Shown: positions 16,729 to 27,500, counted from the stretch's first letter. The stretch: DNA of 64,000 nucleotides from Paenibacillus pasadenensis DSM 19293 (GCF_000422485.1 NZ_KE383849.1:45606-109605); one strand, 5' to 3'. Notes: generated from the letters alone by a model not told the origin. Numbers and translations are program-made.

Positions 16729-18383
16729 GCTTCGTTCGTCGCGTACTTCTTGCCGATCTCGCCCAGGAACGAATATTTGTGGATCATGCCGTAGCCCGGC
16801 GTCTCCACCCAATCGGCGAATTTATCCGGGTCGTACGCCCAGTTCTGCTCCGGATAATAGACGGCGAGGCTCGTCGGCTGCTTGTTGAACAGCTCCTGCA
16901 TCTGGAAGGAGATCTGCTTGCGCCCTTCGATCGTCGTCTCCTGCTTCCATTGTCCGATCAGCGCGTCCATCGCCGGATATGGAACGCCTTTTTTCCAGAG
17001 GTAGCCGGCATAATGCGACATGACGAACTGGTCCGGGTCGCCGACGCCATGAGGCCCGATCATGCCGATCATCATGTCGAACGTCCGCTCCGAGCTGATC
17101 GCGGTCAGCGCGGACGGATCCATCACCTCGACGGCGACGTCGATGCCGGCCGCCGCGAACTGCTCCTTCAGCAGCTCGGACGTGCGGATGTACGTCGGCT
17201 CTGCCGAGGATACCGCGAGCTTGATTTTCAGCGGCTGACCGGAGGCGTCCTCGCGGAAGCCGTCGCCGTCCGCATCCTTGTAGCCGATCCCGTCGAGAAC
17301 GGCGCGCGCCTGCTCGACGTCGAACGGCGTGCTCAGGTCCGGATTGGTCCACGGGGAATCCGGATGCGGGTATCCGGTCAAGCCGGCGCGGGCATGGCCC
17401 AGCAGCACCGTATCGGTGATCGTCTGGCGGTCGATCGCCAGCGACAGGGCGTTGCGGAACGATTCGTTGGCGAACGGCTCCTTGTCGTAGTTCAGCTTGA
17501 TCTCGACGATGGCCAGCTCCGCCGTCCGCTTGACCTTCAGCTTGCCTCCGTCCTCGATGTTGCCGAGCAGCTCCGCCGGCACGCTTTTGGCCGCGACGTC
17601 GATCTCGCCGGCGCGAAGCGCGTTGAACATCGCCGTCTGGTCCTTGATGACCGGCATCGTAAGCTTGCTTACCGTCGGCTGGCCGAGGAAGTACGCTTCG
17701 TTCGCTTCGAACTTGTAATACTGGTCCGGAACGTATTCGACGAGCTTATACGGGCCTGTGCCGACTGCCAGCTCGGTGAATTTGCGCGGATTGTCCACCT
17801 TCTCCCAGACATGCTTGGCCAGGATCGGCAGATCGGCGAACGTGACGCTTTTCAGCGACGGACAAGCGTATTCGCAGGTGAACTTGAGCGTCGAATCGTC
17901 GACCTTGTCGATCGTGCCGATTTTCGGCACCTCGCTCACATGGTGGGAGAACCGGTTCTGCGGGCCGTCGCGGTAGTATTCGAACGTAAACTTGACGTCG
18001 TCGGCCGTGAACGGGGTTCCGTCATGCCAGGTCACGCCGTCGCGGACCTTGAGCGTCCAGGTGAAGTCGTCGAGCTGCTCGGCGGATTCCGCCAGCAGCG
18101 GCTGCGGCTCGTCGACGAAGGGAGACGGGCCGTACAGCTTGTCGAATACGAGATCAAGCAGATAGTCGTCGCTGGTCGTGTATAGGTTGAGCGGACCCGA
18201 GTCGCTGGCCACGCCGATCTTGAGCTCCTTCACGCTTGCTGCCGTTGCGGTCTCGCCTGCGGACGGCGCCGCGGCGCCGTTCGTCGCGTTCTCGCTGCCG
18301 CCGTTGCTCGAGCATCCGGCGACGAGCAGGACCAGCGCTGCCGCGAAGCCGATCCATCGTTTCTTTCCCCTTGTCCATTGCAT
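16725..18383 (-). CDS. Family-5 solute-binding lipoprotein of the Fur-box importer
   Basis: 552 residues. It has a lipoprotein signal (basic WTRGKKRW, hydrophobic core, lipobox VAGC with Cys24) and a bacterial extracellular solute-binding family-5 fold with VRDGVTWHDGTPFTADDVKF and LAVGTGPYKL. These proteins bind peptides, nickel complexes or metallophores. The ATG at 18383 follows GGAGGT at ideal spacing; a TTG five codons earlier is inside that site. It is the first gene of a ten-gene operon, immediately after a promoter covered by a perfect Fur box, so import is expected under iron limitation. No substrate-determining residues can be read by eye. Confidence 0.92.
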   Translation of the reverse strand: MQWTRGKKRWIGFAAALVLLVAGCSSNGGSENATNGAAAPSAGETATAASVKELKIGVASDSGPLNLYTTSDDYLLDLVFDKLYGPSPFVDEPQPLLAESAEQLDDFTWTLKVRDGVTWHDGTPFTADDVKFTFEYYRDGPQNRFSHHVSEVPKIGTIDKVDDSTLKFTCEYACPSLKSVTFADLPILAKHVWEKVDNPRKFTELAVGTGPYKLVEYVPDQYYKFEANEAYFLGQPTVSKLTMPVIKDQTAMFNALRAGEIDVAAKSVPAELLGNIEDGGKLKVKRTAELAIVEIKLNYDKEPFANESFRNALSLAIDRQTITDTVLLGHARAGLTGYPHPDSPWTNPDLSTPFDVEQARAVLDGIGYKDADGDGFREDASGQPLKIKLAVSSAEPTYIRTSELLKEQFAAAGIDVAVEVMDPSALTAISSERTFDMMIGMIGPHGVGDPDQFVMSHYAGYLWKKGVPYPAMDALIGQWKQETTIEGRKQISFQMQELFNKQPTSLAVYYPEQNWAYDPDKFADWVETPGYGMIHKYSFLGEIGKKYATNEA

Positions 18384-18424
18384 GAACTTGACCTCCAACT
18401 TGATCTAGGATGAGAACTGGGTTA

Positions 18425-18453
18425 AGTATAATAATAGTGATAATGATTATCAA
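18425..18453 (-). promoter_or_regulatory. Sigma-A promoter of the ten-gene operon
   Basis: On the minus strand TTGATA (plus 18448-18453), 17 bp of spacer, then TATACT (plus 18425-18430). It lies 42 bp before the lipoprotein ATG. The -35 and most of the spacer lie inside the Fur box. Confidence 0.82.
18438..18452. promoter_or_regulatory. Perfect 7-1-7 Fur box
   Basis: TGATAATGATTATCA matches the Bacillus-type TGATAATNATTATCA inverted repeat at every position. In the 19-bp form (18439-18457) it matches 17 of 19 bases of the classical consensus. It overlaps the -35 element of the operon promoter, so iron-loaded Fur should block transcription. Confidence 0.88.
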
Positions 18454-18468
18454 TATCATCAAAAGGCG

Positions 18469-18522
18469 AAGCGTTCCATTTTTCCTTGACTGCAGGGCAA
18501 TGGAACGCTTCTATTCTTTTTT
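18469..18522. terminator. Terminator between the LysR gene and the importer operon
   Basis: A 12-bp perfect stem (AAGCGTTCCATT and complement, 18469-18480 and 18499-18510) with an 18-base loop. On the minus strand, where the LysR gene ends upstream, a CTTTT tract follows; on the plus strand a longer T run follows. It separates the LysR transcript from the importer promoter. Confidence 0.72.
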
Positions 18523-18567
18523 TTGATGAGTCGATTCTGTTTTTTTATGGCCGACGGCCGGGATGGA

Positions 18568-19494
18568 TCAGGAAAACGCGCTCCGCCCTGCGGGAGCCCC
18601 TTCATCGAAATGCGGACGCAGCCGTTCGAAGAAGGCTTGCTCCTCGGCCGTGAACCGGGCGCCCTTGCGGACGAGCACGCCGTTCTGCCTGAGATAGCCG
18701 AAGAAGGGGAGCCGCTTCGCGGTCAGCTCCTCGGCCTCCAGCTCCTTGCGGATCGCTCGGTACGGGAGGAAGGCGGCGCCAAGCCCGCTCTTGACCGCCT
18801 GCTTGATGACCTCGAAGTTGCTCATCTGCAAATACTGCACTCGCAGCCCGTGCCGGTCCATCTCCTTTTGCAAGGAACGGATCAAAAACGGGCTCCGCGG
18901 CAGGAGCACGGTCGCGCCTTGAAGATCTCTCGCATAAATGGTCTTGCGATTCATCAGGACATGCTCGGGAGGCAGCACCAGCATGAATTCGTCCTCGAAC
19001 AGCGCATGCACGGCGAAGTCCGAGCGGATGAAGTCGTCGTCCGGGTAATAGGGCATGATCGCCCAGTCCGTCTTGCGGTCGACCAAGGCCTGTTTCAGAG
19101 CCTCGTAGCAGTACGCGTTGATTTCGAGCCGGTAGGGGGGATCGGAGGCGTGGAGCGTCGGGAGGATCTCGTCGAAATAATAATTGGCGAAGTATTGGCT
19201 GACGTAGACGGAAACGATCGAGCTCTCCGTCTTCATGGAGCTCTCGATGGCGCTCCCCGCCTGCAGCATCGTCTGCTCGATCTGCTTGGCGTAGTCGAGG
19301 AAAATCTCGCCCTGCCTCGTCAGCTGCGCAGTCCTGCCCGTACGAATGAACAGCGGAGCCCCGAACTGCTCTTCCAGCTTCTGAATATGATGGCTGATCG
19401 TCGGCTGCGAGCAAAACAGCTTTTTGGCCGCTTCCGTGAACGAGCCGCATTCCGCCAAGACTAGGAAGGTTTCCAATCGTTCCATCATTTTCAT
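18568..19494 (-). CDS. LysR-family transcriptional regulator with its own Fur box
   Basis: 308 residues. The N-terminal winged helix reads MERLETFLVLAECGSFTEAA...QPTISHHIQKLE, typical LysR. The C-terminal effector domain spans about 90-295. It lies in the same orientation just upstream of the importer operon, separated from it by a terminator. Its promoter has TTGACC-17 bp-TAATCT with a near-perfect Fur box over the -10. LysR proteins usually control an adjacent gene set in response to a small ligand, so it may add substrate sensing to iron control of the importer. The co-inducer is unknown. Confidence 0.92.
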   Translation of the reverse strand: MKMMERLETFLVLAECGSFTEAAKKLFCSQPTISHHIQKLEEQFGAPLFIRTGRTAQLTRQGEIFLDYAKQIEQTMLQAGSAIESSMKTESSIVSVYVSQYFANYYFDEILPTLHASDPPYRLEINAYCYEALKQALVDRKTDWAIMPYYPDDDFIRSDFAVHALFEDEFMLVLPPEHVLMNRKTIYARDLQGATVLLPRSPFLIRSLQKEMDRHGLRVQYLQMSNFEVIKQAVKSGLGAAFLPYRAIRKELEAEELTAKRLPFFGYLRQNGVLVRKGARFTAEEQAFFERLRPHFDEGAPAGRSAFS

Positions 19495-19531
19495 TTGTAC
19501 GGGTCACCTCGGATGTGGATCGCTTGCCTAT

Positions 19532-19566
19532 TGATAAAGATTATCATTTTCAATTAAAGCGGTCAA
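19532..19566 (-). promoter_or_regulatory. Promoter and Fur box of the LysR gene
   Basis: Minus strand: TTGACC (plus 19561-19566), 17-bp spacer, TAATCT (plus 19538-19543). TGATAAAGATTATCA at 19532-19546 matches the 7-1-7 Fur consensus at all but one position and covers the -10. Confidence 0.82.
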
Positions 19567-19601
19567 GATTTCAGCCGCTCGCTGCGGGCTGGCAATAGCT
19601 T

Positions 19602-19650
19602 GCAAAAAGAGCCCCGCCGCCAGCCGTTCCGGCGGGGCGAGGCTCTTTTT
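19602..19650. terminator. Bidirectional terminator below the yjfB-like gene
   Basis: A long GC-rich stem (AAAGAGCC...GGCTCTTT with inner CCGCCG/CGGCGG) flanked by A and T runs. It lies just after the stop of the minus-strand yjfB-like gene. Confidence 0.85.
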
Positions 19651-19662
19651 GGATGATGCGGC

Positions 19663-19851
19663 CTACACCTTGATGTCCAAGGAGCCGCCGAGCGTCGGAT
19701 GCGGCGCCTGGCGGATCATCTCCGCCAGCTGCTGCCCCTGCTGCTCGAACATGTCCTTGGAGATGTTCATGACGCCGGTGCCGACCGCAAGCGCCAGCGC
19801 ATGCTGGGTCATCGCGGCCGAAGCGGCCAATCCTTGCGAGACGCTGCTCAT
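19663..19851 (-). CDS. YjfB-family putative motility-associated protein
   Basis: 62 residues, Ala/Gln/Met-rich and helical (MSSVSQGLAASAAMTQ, ISKDMFEQQGQQLAEMIRQ, ending PHPTLGGSLDIKV). Length, the central MNISKDM segment and the C-terminal HPxLGxxxDIxV pattern match the small YjfB family found in flagellated Bacillales. The molecular role is unknown. AAAGGAGG lies upstream and a terminator follows, so it is probably a single-gene transcript. Confidence 0.8.
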   Translation of the reverse strand: MSSVSQGLAASAAMTQHALALAVGTGVMNISKDMFEQQGQQLAEMIRQAPHPTLGGSLDIKV

Positions 19852-19951
19852 GGGCCGTCAGCCTCCTTTCGTCCTCCTCAAGGGCGGACTATGGAACATA
19901 TCGGCTCGAGAGCCCGTTTTCGACACCTCGGCAAGCTCGTCCTGCGCCGGA

Positions 19952-20227
19952 TCAGCCGCCCCGCCGGGCCGAGCGCCGGCGGGCGGCGGCCTGCTCGCGG
20001 CTGAACGCCTGCTGCCGGCGGATCGCCGCGATCCGCCGCCGCTCCCGCTCGCGGTCGCTCGCCAGCGCCCGCAGGTTGGCCGCGATGACGAGCATCGCGA
20101 GCGCCGACCACATGATGCCGAACACGGTCGCAGCCGTCCAGGCGCCGCTCAGCTCGAGCCGCGGCAGCGCATAGACCAGCATGCCGAGCGCGGCGAGCAG
20201 ATAGATGCCGTGCTTCCACTTTCTCAT
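19952..20227 (-). CDS. Small two-helix membrane protein with basic tail
   Basis: 91 residues. Two membrane segments (about 8-24 and 30-52) are followed by a cytoplasmic tail very rich in Arg, Glu and Ala (ASDRERERRRIAAIRRQQ). ATG at 20227 has GGAGGAA at good spacing. I do not recognise a family. Gaps of about 80-150 bp separate it from its neighbours, which have their own terminators. Confidence 0.65.
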   Translation of the reverse strand: MRKWKHGIYLLAALGMLVYALPRLELSGAWTAATVFGIMWSALAMLVIAANLRALASDRERERRRIAAIRRQQAFSREQAAARRRSARRGG

Positions 20228-20306
20228 CGCCCTGTTCCTCCCCTTGGCTTGTCTCTTCCACTGTATGCGGGCGGATGGAAGAACATGCCGATCGGCTCCC
20301 GGCACG

Positions 20307-20348
20307 AAAAAGGCGGCCCGCTCCCCCCGGGCAGGGAGATGGGCCGCC
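20307..20348 (-). terminator. Terminator of the yheA-like gene
   Basis: GGCGGCCC at 20312-20319 pairs with GGGCCGCC at 20341-20348; on the minus strand five T residues follow. It lies about 25 bp after the stop of the yheA-like gene. Confidence 0.8.
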
Positions 20349-20372
20349 AAGCTTCCGGTTCCGGTCATTGGA

Positions 20373-20717
20373 CTACTCGGAAGAGAGAAGCAGGGACTGC
20401 AAGGAATTGCCGATGATGCGGTTGACGTCCTCGACGACGACAGAGAGGCGCTTTTCCGCCTCGAAATACTTCTGCACGAGCGGATTGAGGCTCAGCACCT
20501 CGTACAGGCGGCTCATGCCCTCCAGCTCGTCGGCCGACGGCTCCTCGCCGCTCATCATCCGCTGCTGGAGATCGACCTGCTTCTTTTGAAAATCGAACAG
20601 CATCCGGCGGGCGTCGGGATCGGCGTCGGCGGCCGCGCGCGCGGCGCGCATCGTCTTCGCCTCGTGGCTGTCTTCCAGAGCTTTGGCCAATTCGTAAGCT
20701 TTGTCGTATACGCTCAT
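20373..20717 (-). CDS. yheA: YlbF/YmcA superfamily protein, YheA-like (UPF0342)
   Basis: 114 residues, wholly helical and soluble. The N-terminus VYDKAYELAKALEDS and the middle FDFQKKQVDLQQRMMSGEEP followed by YEVLSLNPLVQKYFEAEKR match the YheA branch of the YlbF family, whose B. subtilis member is about 117 residues. YlbF and YmcA relatives act with YaaT on RNA processing; the role of YheA itself is not settled. ATG 20717 is preceded by AGGAGAT. A good terminator follows. Confidence 0.88.
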   Translation of the reverse strand: MSVYDKAYELAKALEDSHEAKTMRAARAAADADPDARRMLFDFQKKQVDLQQRMMSGEEPSADELEGMSRLYEVLSLNPLVQKYFEAEKRLSVVVEDVNRIIGNSLQSLLLSSE

Positions 20718-20780
20718 GGCTTCATCTCCTTCGATATGGCTGAGCCCATCATACCACCCGTCCGCCCCGCCAAGCAAAAA

Positions 20781-21467
20781 TCAGTCCGCCGTCCGCAAGC
20801 CGTCCGGCAGCAAAGCGTTCAGATCGGCCATGCCGACCGCCAGATGGATGCCGGCCATCGTGCGCAGCGAGCCGGAAATGATCCCGGCCAGCCGCCCTTG
20901 CTCGTCGAGCAGCGGACCGCCCGACATGCCGCTCGCGATGGCGGCGTCGATCAGCACGCGGCTGCGGCCGTTGACGACAGCGTCCGGGCTGCTGACGATG
21001 CCCTGCGTCACGATCGGCGTCTGCTTGAGCGGATAGCCGATCGCATAGACGGCGTCGCCATGCTCCAGCTTCTCCGCGCGGCGGGCGACGAACGGATAGC
21101 CGCCTCCGCTTTTCGGAGCGGGCAGCTCCAGCACGGCCGCATCGGTCCGCTCGTCGTAGCGGACGACCTTCACCGGCGAGACGGTCTTGCCGTCCGCGAG
21201 CACCGCCTCCAGCTTCGCCGCGCCCTTCACGACATGATAGGCCGTCGCGGCATCGCCCCTCGCGGAGAGCAGCACGCCGGTGCCCGTCGCGCCGACGGCG
21301 CCGTCGGCTCCAAGCGCCCTCAGGTAAAACACGGCGCTCGAGGCGAGCCGGTAGCTGTCATCGGCCGCCAGCGGCGCCTGCCGCTCCGCCTGCGTCGTGC
21401 CTGCCGCATACGGCCCTGCCGCCAGCACGGCGGCTAGAGCCAGGACGGCGATCCATCCTTTTTTCAT
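20781..21467 (-). CDS. Secreted trypsin-like serine protease
   Basis: 228 residues. A signal peptide runs to about residue 25. The catalytic triad is visible: His78 in TAYHVV, Asp109 in DERTDAAVLEL and Ser182 in SGMSGGPLL. It resembles the HtrA protease core but has no PDZ domain and no membrane anchor after signal cleavage. It starts 53 bp after the 2913-residue surface-protein gene on the same strand with no clear terminator between, so it may be co-transcribed with the surface operon and act on those proteins; this is inference. AGGAAG precedes the ATG. Confidence 0.88.
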   Translation of the reverse strand: MKKGWIAVLALAAVLAAGPYAAGTTQAERQAPLAADDSYRLASSAVFYLRALGADGAVGATGTGVLLSARGDAATAYHVVKGAAKLEAVLADGKTVSPVKVVRYDERTDAAVLELPAPKSGGGYPFVARRAEKLEHGDAVYAIGYPLKQTPIVTQGIVSSPDAVVNGRSRVLIDAAIASGMSGGPLLDEQGRLAGIISGSLRTMAGIHLAVGMADLNALLPDGLRTAD

Positions 21468-21519
21468 CGCTTGAACTTCCTTTCCTGGATCGGAAATCAT
21501 GCCTGGCCGGACGGACGGC

Positions 21520-24500
21520 TCAGTCGCGGGTTGCGGCCATGATGTCGGCGTACGCCCAGTGGCTCGGCGGCACGTCGCCATACAGCGGCTCGGCGTCCGC
21601 GCGCTTGGCCGTGCCGGCCATGCGGTTCAGCAGCGAGATCGCCTGCGCGCGGGTGAGCGGGCTGTTCGGACGGAAGCTGCCGTCCGGGAAGCCCTGGATA
21701 TAACCCGCATCGGTCAGGGCGGCGATGAAGCCCGACGCCCAGTGCTTGCGCGCATCCTTCTGCTTCGGCACGGCATCGCCGTCGACGCTGATCTGGAGCG
21801 CCCGCGCGGCGATGACAGCGAACTCCGCGCGCGTCAGGCCGCGGTCGCCGCCGAACGTGCCGTCCGGATAGCCGCCGACGATGCCGGCGGAGGCGAAGAA
21901 GGCGACGAGCTGGTCGCTGCGTCCCGACTTGTCCGGGAAGGCGTTGTACAGCTCGCCCTCCTCGCGGTCAAGCAGCGGCGCAAGCGCTTCGATCAGCTCG
22001 TAGCGGCTCATCGCCGCGTCCGGCTTGAACTTGCCGTCGGCATAGCCGGAAGCGTAGCGCACGGTCGAGGCATCCTTGCGCAGGCTGTACTGCGCGGCGC
22101 CGACGTCGAACTTGTACGTCAGGATGCGCTTGTCGCCTTCGACGAGCGCTTTCACCGTCACGGAGCGGTTCAGCACCAGCTCGCCGGTGAAGCGCGGGCT
22201 GGACTCCGTCGGGTCGCTGCCGTCGGTCGTATAGCGGATCCACTTGCCCTCCGGCGCGGTCAGGCGCAGGATGCTGCCGCGCGGCGCGCGCACGGCGGCG
22301 GGCTGCTCGTCGCCGATCGCCGGCTTGCCGATGTTCGATTCGACGGCAGGCTTGGGCTCAGGCGTCGGAGACGGGCTCGGCGCCGGGAAGAAGAACCCTC
22401 CTCCGCCCGACGGCGATGGAGGCGGCTGCAGCTTCCACTCGCCGCTCAGCGCCGGGCTGTGCTCCTTGCCGAGCACGACTGCGATCGCCTTCAGCGTCGT
22501 CGTCGCCTTGAGCGGGATCGGCGAAGAGTAGACGGCCGATTGCTCGCTCGGCTCGCTGCCGTCAAGCGTGTAATGGATGACGGCTCCCGGCTCGGCGGAG
22601 AGGACGATCTCGACCTTCTCCGTGAACTCCCGATCGCCCGAGACGACTTGCGGAGCGGCTGCGGCCTGCGGCCAGCGCAGCTCCGGCGCGTTCAGGACCA
22701 TCGTACGGACGAAGCCGCCCAGCGAGGCTTCGAGCTCGGCGACGCCGCCGGCCAGCAGCCGGCCGGAGCCGGACTGGAGCTGGACGAGCGACGGATCGGC
22801 GCTCCAAAGGAGGCCGTCCGCCCGGCTGAGGCCGAAGCCTGCCGTCAGGCGGTTGATCGTATCGCCGGCCGCCGGCATGACGGCCGCGGCCGCCAGGCGG
22901 GCGAGCGGGCTGTTGGACGGCGCCGGATAGAAGCCGGCCGCTGCGCGCCAGACGCCGCCGGACAGGCCGGACGGAAGCGTGCCGCTCGTCAGCGCCGCGC
23001 CGTCAAGGCCGCCCTCCGTGCGGATGATGCCTGCAGCGTCGTAATAAGCGACGCCGCGCTTGACCAGCTGCCGCTGGAACGAGGCGTCCGCGATCGTGCC
23101 GCCGTCCGCCAGCTGCCCGGCGATGCCGCCGAAGAAGCTGCGTCCCGGCACGAGCGCGCCCTGGATCGAAGCGACCGCTTCGCCGCCCGCGACGGAGCGC
23201 TCGACGGCGCCTGCGCTGCGGCCGGCGAGGCCGCCCGCCCAAGCGAGCGCCGTGCCGTCCGCCGTCGTCCGTCCGGACGCCAGCGTGTCGGAGATGCGGC
23301 CGTCGTTGCGTCCGGCCGCGCCGCCGGCTGCGGCTTCGGAGCCTTGAGACGACGCATCGGCCGCGCTGTACGAGCGCTCGATGACGCCGCCTTTGGCGTT
23401 GAGGCCGACGAGGCCGCCGGCGCTGGCTTCGCTTTTCGCGAGGCCGGCAGAGCCGGACTCGGCGATGAGGCCGGCATTGTCGCCGGCGATGAGGCCGGCG
23501 CTCAGGCGGCCGCTGGCCGAGCCTTCGGCCGTCGCGCCGCGAATGTCGCCGCCGGCCGCGTTGATGCCGGCGACGAGGCCCGCGTCGGCGCCGCTCGCCG
23601 AGCCCTCGGCCGTGACGTCGCGGAGGATGCCGCCCGATTCGTTGACGCCGGCGATGAGGCCCGCGCCAGCGCCGCCGCTGGCCTTGCCCTCGGCCGTGAC
23701 GCCGCGGATCTCGCCGCCGTCCGCGTTGATCGCGGCGACGAGGCCGGCATGGCGGCCGGCCTGCACGCTCGCGCCGACGAGCTGCAGGTCGGCGATGAGG
23801 CCGCGGCTCACGAGCGCGAACGCCGCGTCGCCGGTGCCGCCGTCGGCGCGCAGGCCGATCAGCCGATGGCCGTCGCCGGCCAGCTCGCCGTCAAAGGCTT
23901 GCAGCGGCGTCCAGCCGAACGCGGACAGGTCGATGTCCGCCGTCAGCCGCAGCTTGTCGCCGGAGCCGAGCGGCGAAGCCGTGGCCGCGCGGTCGAACAG
24001 CTTGAAGTAGGCGGCGCCGGTGTCGTTGCTCAGTCGAACGTAGCCGTCCAGCTGCGCGCGGCTGCCGATCGCGATCTCGCCGTCTGCGGACAGGCGCAGG
24101 ACGGACGGATCGTACGTCGCCGCCCAGCTGCCCGCCGGACGCGGATCGCGCGCCGGCACGGCCTCGGCCGAAGCCGCCGCGCCTGCATTGCGTCCTACCG
24201 CCGCGCCGCTGCCGCTGTAGGCGGACGAGGCGATGCGGCCGTCGCGGAAGTTGTAGCCGACGAGCGCGCCTTTATGCGTGTCCGTGCCCTTGGCGCTGAC
24301 GGCCAGCTCGATCGCGGACGCGTACGCCTGCTCGATCTTGCCGTCGTTGTAGCCGGCGAAGCCGCCCGTATACGAGCGGGTCGTGCCGGCGAGGCCGGTC
24401 GTGGCGACGCGCTCCTGCAGCGCATGGGAGCGAAGCACGCTGCCGCTGCGCTCGACGGCGGCCGCGAAGCCGCCGGTACGCGTGTCCTGGCCGGTGTTGC

Positions 24501-27500
24501 TGACCGAGCCGGACGCATAGCTGTCCTCGACGGCGAAGCGGTTGATGGAGCCGGCGAAGCCGCCCGCGTAGGAGCCGCGCTTGCCGGCAGCCGTCACCGC
24601 GCCGTCCGCATAGGCGTAGCGGATCGAGCCGCTGCCCGCGCCGTTCTCGCCGAGCTGTCCGGCGAAGCCGCCGGCATACAGCGTCGTGTCGATGTTGCCG
24701 TCCGCCGCGTCGACCGGGATCGACGCGGAGCTGCGGGCGACGACGAGACGGTCGCCCTGGCCGAGCGCGCCGCCGACAAACGTCGCCGGGAGATTTTCCC
24801 CGATCGTCAGCGCCGTGCCGACCGCGATCCGCGCTCCGCCGGCGGCGACGGCGCGGCTGTAGTGGATCTCGCCGTCCAGCGCGCGGCCGACAAGGCCGCC
24901 GACGCGGTAGACGCCGCTGCCGGAGGCGTCGATGCCGCCGAACGCATCGGCATGGACGAGGATGCCGCTGCTGAAGCCGGCGATGCCGCCCGCGTCGAGC
25001 TCGCCCGCCGAGCCGGCGGCGATATGCGCGCGGCTCTGCGAGTCATAGATCGAGGCGCCGCGCAGCGCGCCGACGAGGCCGCCCGCATGCAGCGCGGATT
25101 CGCCGCCTGCGGCCGCCACGTTCAGCTGGCCTTCGTACTCTGCCTGATACAGGCCGCGGTACAGCGGATAGAGGTCGCCGAAGCGCAGTCCCGCATCGCG
25201 GTCCGATGCGCTCAGCTCGCCGGCGATGCCGCCAGCCGCCAGCGCGCCGGCGGAGCCGGCGTCGAGCGCGGCGGCGATCGGTCCGGACGCCTCGGCGTCC
25301 TGGATCGTCGTCTCCGCCGCGCGGCCGACGATGCCTCCGGCATAGACGGCCTCTCCGCGCGCATCCAGCGACGCGAAGCCGGCCTTGACGCCGCCAAGCG
25401 CCGTCTGGTCCGCTCGGCCGATCAGGCCGCCGACCGCCGCCTCGTCCGAGCCGGCCGGAGCTTTTACGGCCAGTCCTTGGACCGAAGCGTCACGCATGTC
25501 CCAGGCCGCGATGCCGCGGCCCGTCTTTTCGCCGATCAAGCCGCCGGCAGAGCCGCCGCCGGTTACGCCGAGCGCGGACGGAGCCGCCTCGACCTTCAGG
25601 CCGCCGAGGCCGTTGCCGGCTGCCGAGCGGCCGATCAGGCCGCCCGCCGCCGCATCGTCCGCGCCGGCGCTCACGGAGACCGCCTCGCCGAACGAGACGG
25701 AAAGCTCCGAGGCGTCGCCGTCCGAATAGGAGCCGAACAGGCCGCCCGCCGCGGAGCCGACGCCGGAAGCTTCGACCGCAAGCCGCGTCAGCTCCAGCTT
25801 CAGCGCCGAGGAAGTCCCGCTCTGGCGTCCCGCCAGGCCGCCCGCCGCCGCATCGTCGCCGCTTGCCGCGATGCGGCTTGCCGCTTCGCCCGATGTCGTC
25901 AGGCTCCAGCTGCCGGCTGCGATCGCGGAGACGTTCTCGCCGGCGATGCCGCCGGCCGCTCCGCCCGCCGCCGCGCTCTCGACGCGGCCGCCGGCGAGCT
26001 CGGCCCGCAGGCCCTCCGCCGCGCCTTCGCTGCGGCCGACGATGCCGCCGGCGACGCCGCCGGAGACGGACGCTCCCGCCGGCAGCTTCAGCGCGATGTC
26101 CGCGATGCGGCCGTAGTTGAGGCCGGCCAGCGCTCCGGCATACGAGGAGCCGCGCGCTTCCTTCGGCTCCAGCGCGAGGCCGCTCGCCGAGCCGTCCGCG
26201 CCGATGACGCCGAACAAGCCTCCGAACGGAACCTCGCCGCTGACGGCATAGCCGTCGATCAGATGGCCGCCGCCGAGCAGCTCGCCCTGGAACGCCAGCG
26301 CCTCGCTGACGCCGATCGGGCTCCACTGGGCGGACTGCACATGGATCGGACCTTTGATCTCGATCGTGCGGCCGGCGAAGCTGAACGGCTCGACGCCGAC
26401 AAGCGTGCCGTTGACGATGGCCGCCAGACCTGCCAGCTCGGCCTCCGTGCCGATCTGGAACGTCGTCGCGTCCTTGTCGCGCAAGTACCAGTTGAGGTTG
26501 GCGTTGACGTTGCCGCCCGTGCCCTCTTCCCCGCCGCCGCTGCTGGCCGCGCGGTTCACTTCCGGATACTGGTACTGGGCGCCGAGCGAGCCGTATTTCC
26601 AGGCGGCGGCAAAATCCCAGCCCGACAGCGCCGGAAACTCCGAGCGGTCCGACAGCGTCGACGACAGGATCGTGCTCAGGCGGCCGAGCACGCTCAGCCA
26701 GCGGTACTCGCCGTCGGCGAAGTCCGGCAGATCCTTGTTCAGGTTGAGCTTTTCGTCCTTGATGTAATAGCTCTTGTACAGCAGCTCCTTGCTCGCGTTG
26801 TCGTAGCGGCCGGCGAAGCCGCCCGCCAGCGCCGTCCCGCTCGCCGACACCTCGGCGGCGGAATAGCTCGACGAGATGCGGCCGGAGACGATCCGTCCGG
26901 CGAAGCCGCCGGCATACGAGCCGCTGCCCGAAGCCGTCACGCTCTTGGCGCTGTAGGCGTTTTTGACCGAGCCGCCTGCGAGCTCGCCGAGCAGGCCGCC
27001 GGCCTGCGCATAGGCGCCGGAAGCCGTCACCTTGGAGGCGGCGTACGACTGCTCGACCGTGCCGGAGCTGCGGCCGGCGAGGCCGCCGAGGAACACCGGC
27101 TGGCCGGACGTGCCGTAGGCTTTGCTCGTCAGATCAAGATCCGTATAGGAAGCGAGGATGCGGCCGGCGTTGTCGCCGACGAGCCCGCCGGCCAGCGTTC
27201 CCTGGCCCTCGATCGTCAGATTGGCGTTCGTGTACGTGTAGTAGAGCGTGCCCGTCGCCGCGTTGCGGCCGACGAAGCCGCCGACGACGGCGTTCGCGCC
27301 TTTGGAGGAAACCGGAATCTTGTCCGTCACGCTGACGTTGGCGATCAGGCTGGCGTTCTCGCCGACGAGGCCGCCGACCGTCATGCCCGGCGCGAGCGCC
27401 TGCACGCTGCCGGCTACGCGGCTGTTGACGATGATGCCGCTCGAGCTGGCCGGAGCGGCTGCCGGGTCGCTCGCGCGCGCCTCCAGCCGTGCCGCCATGC

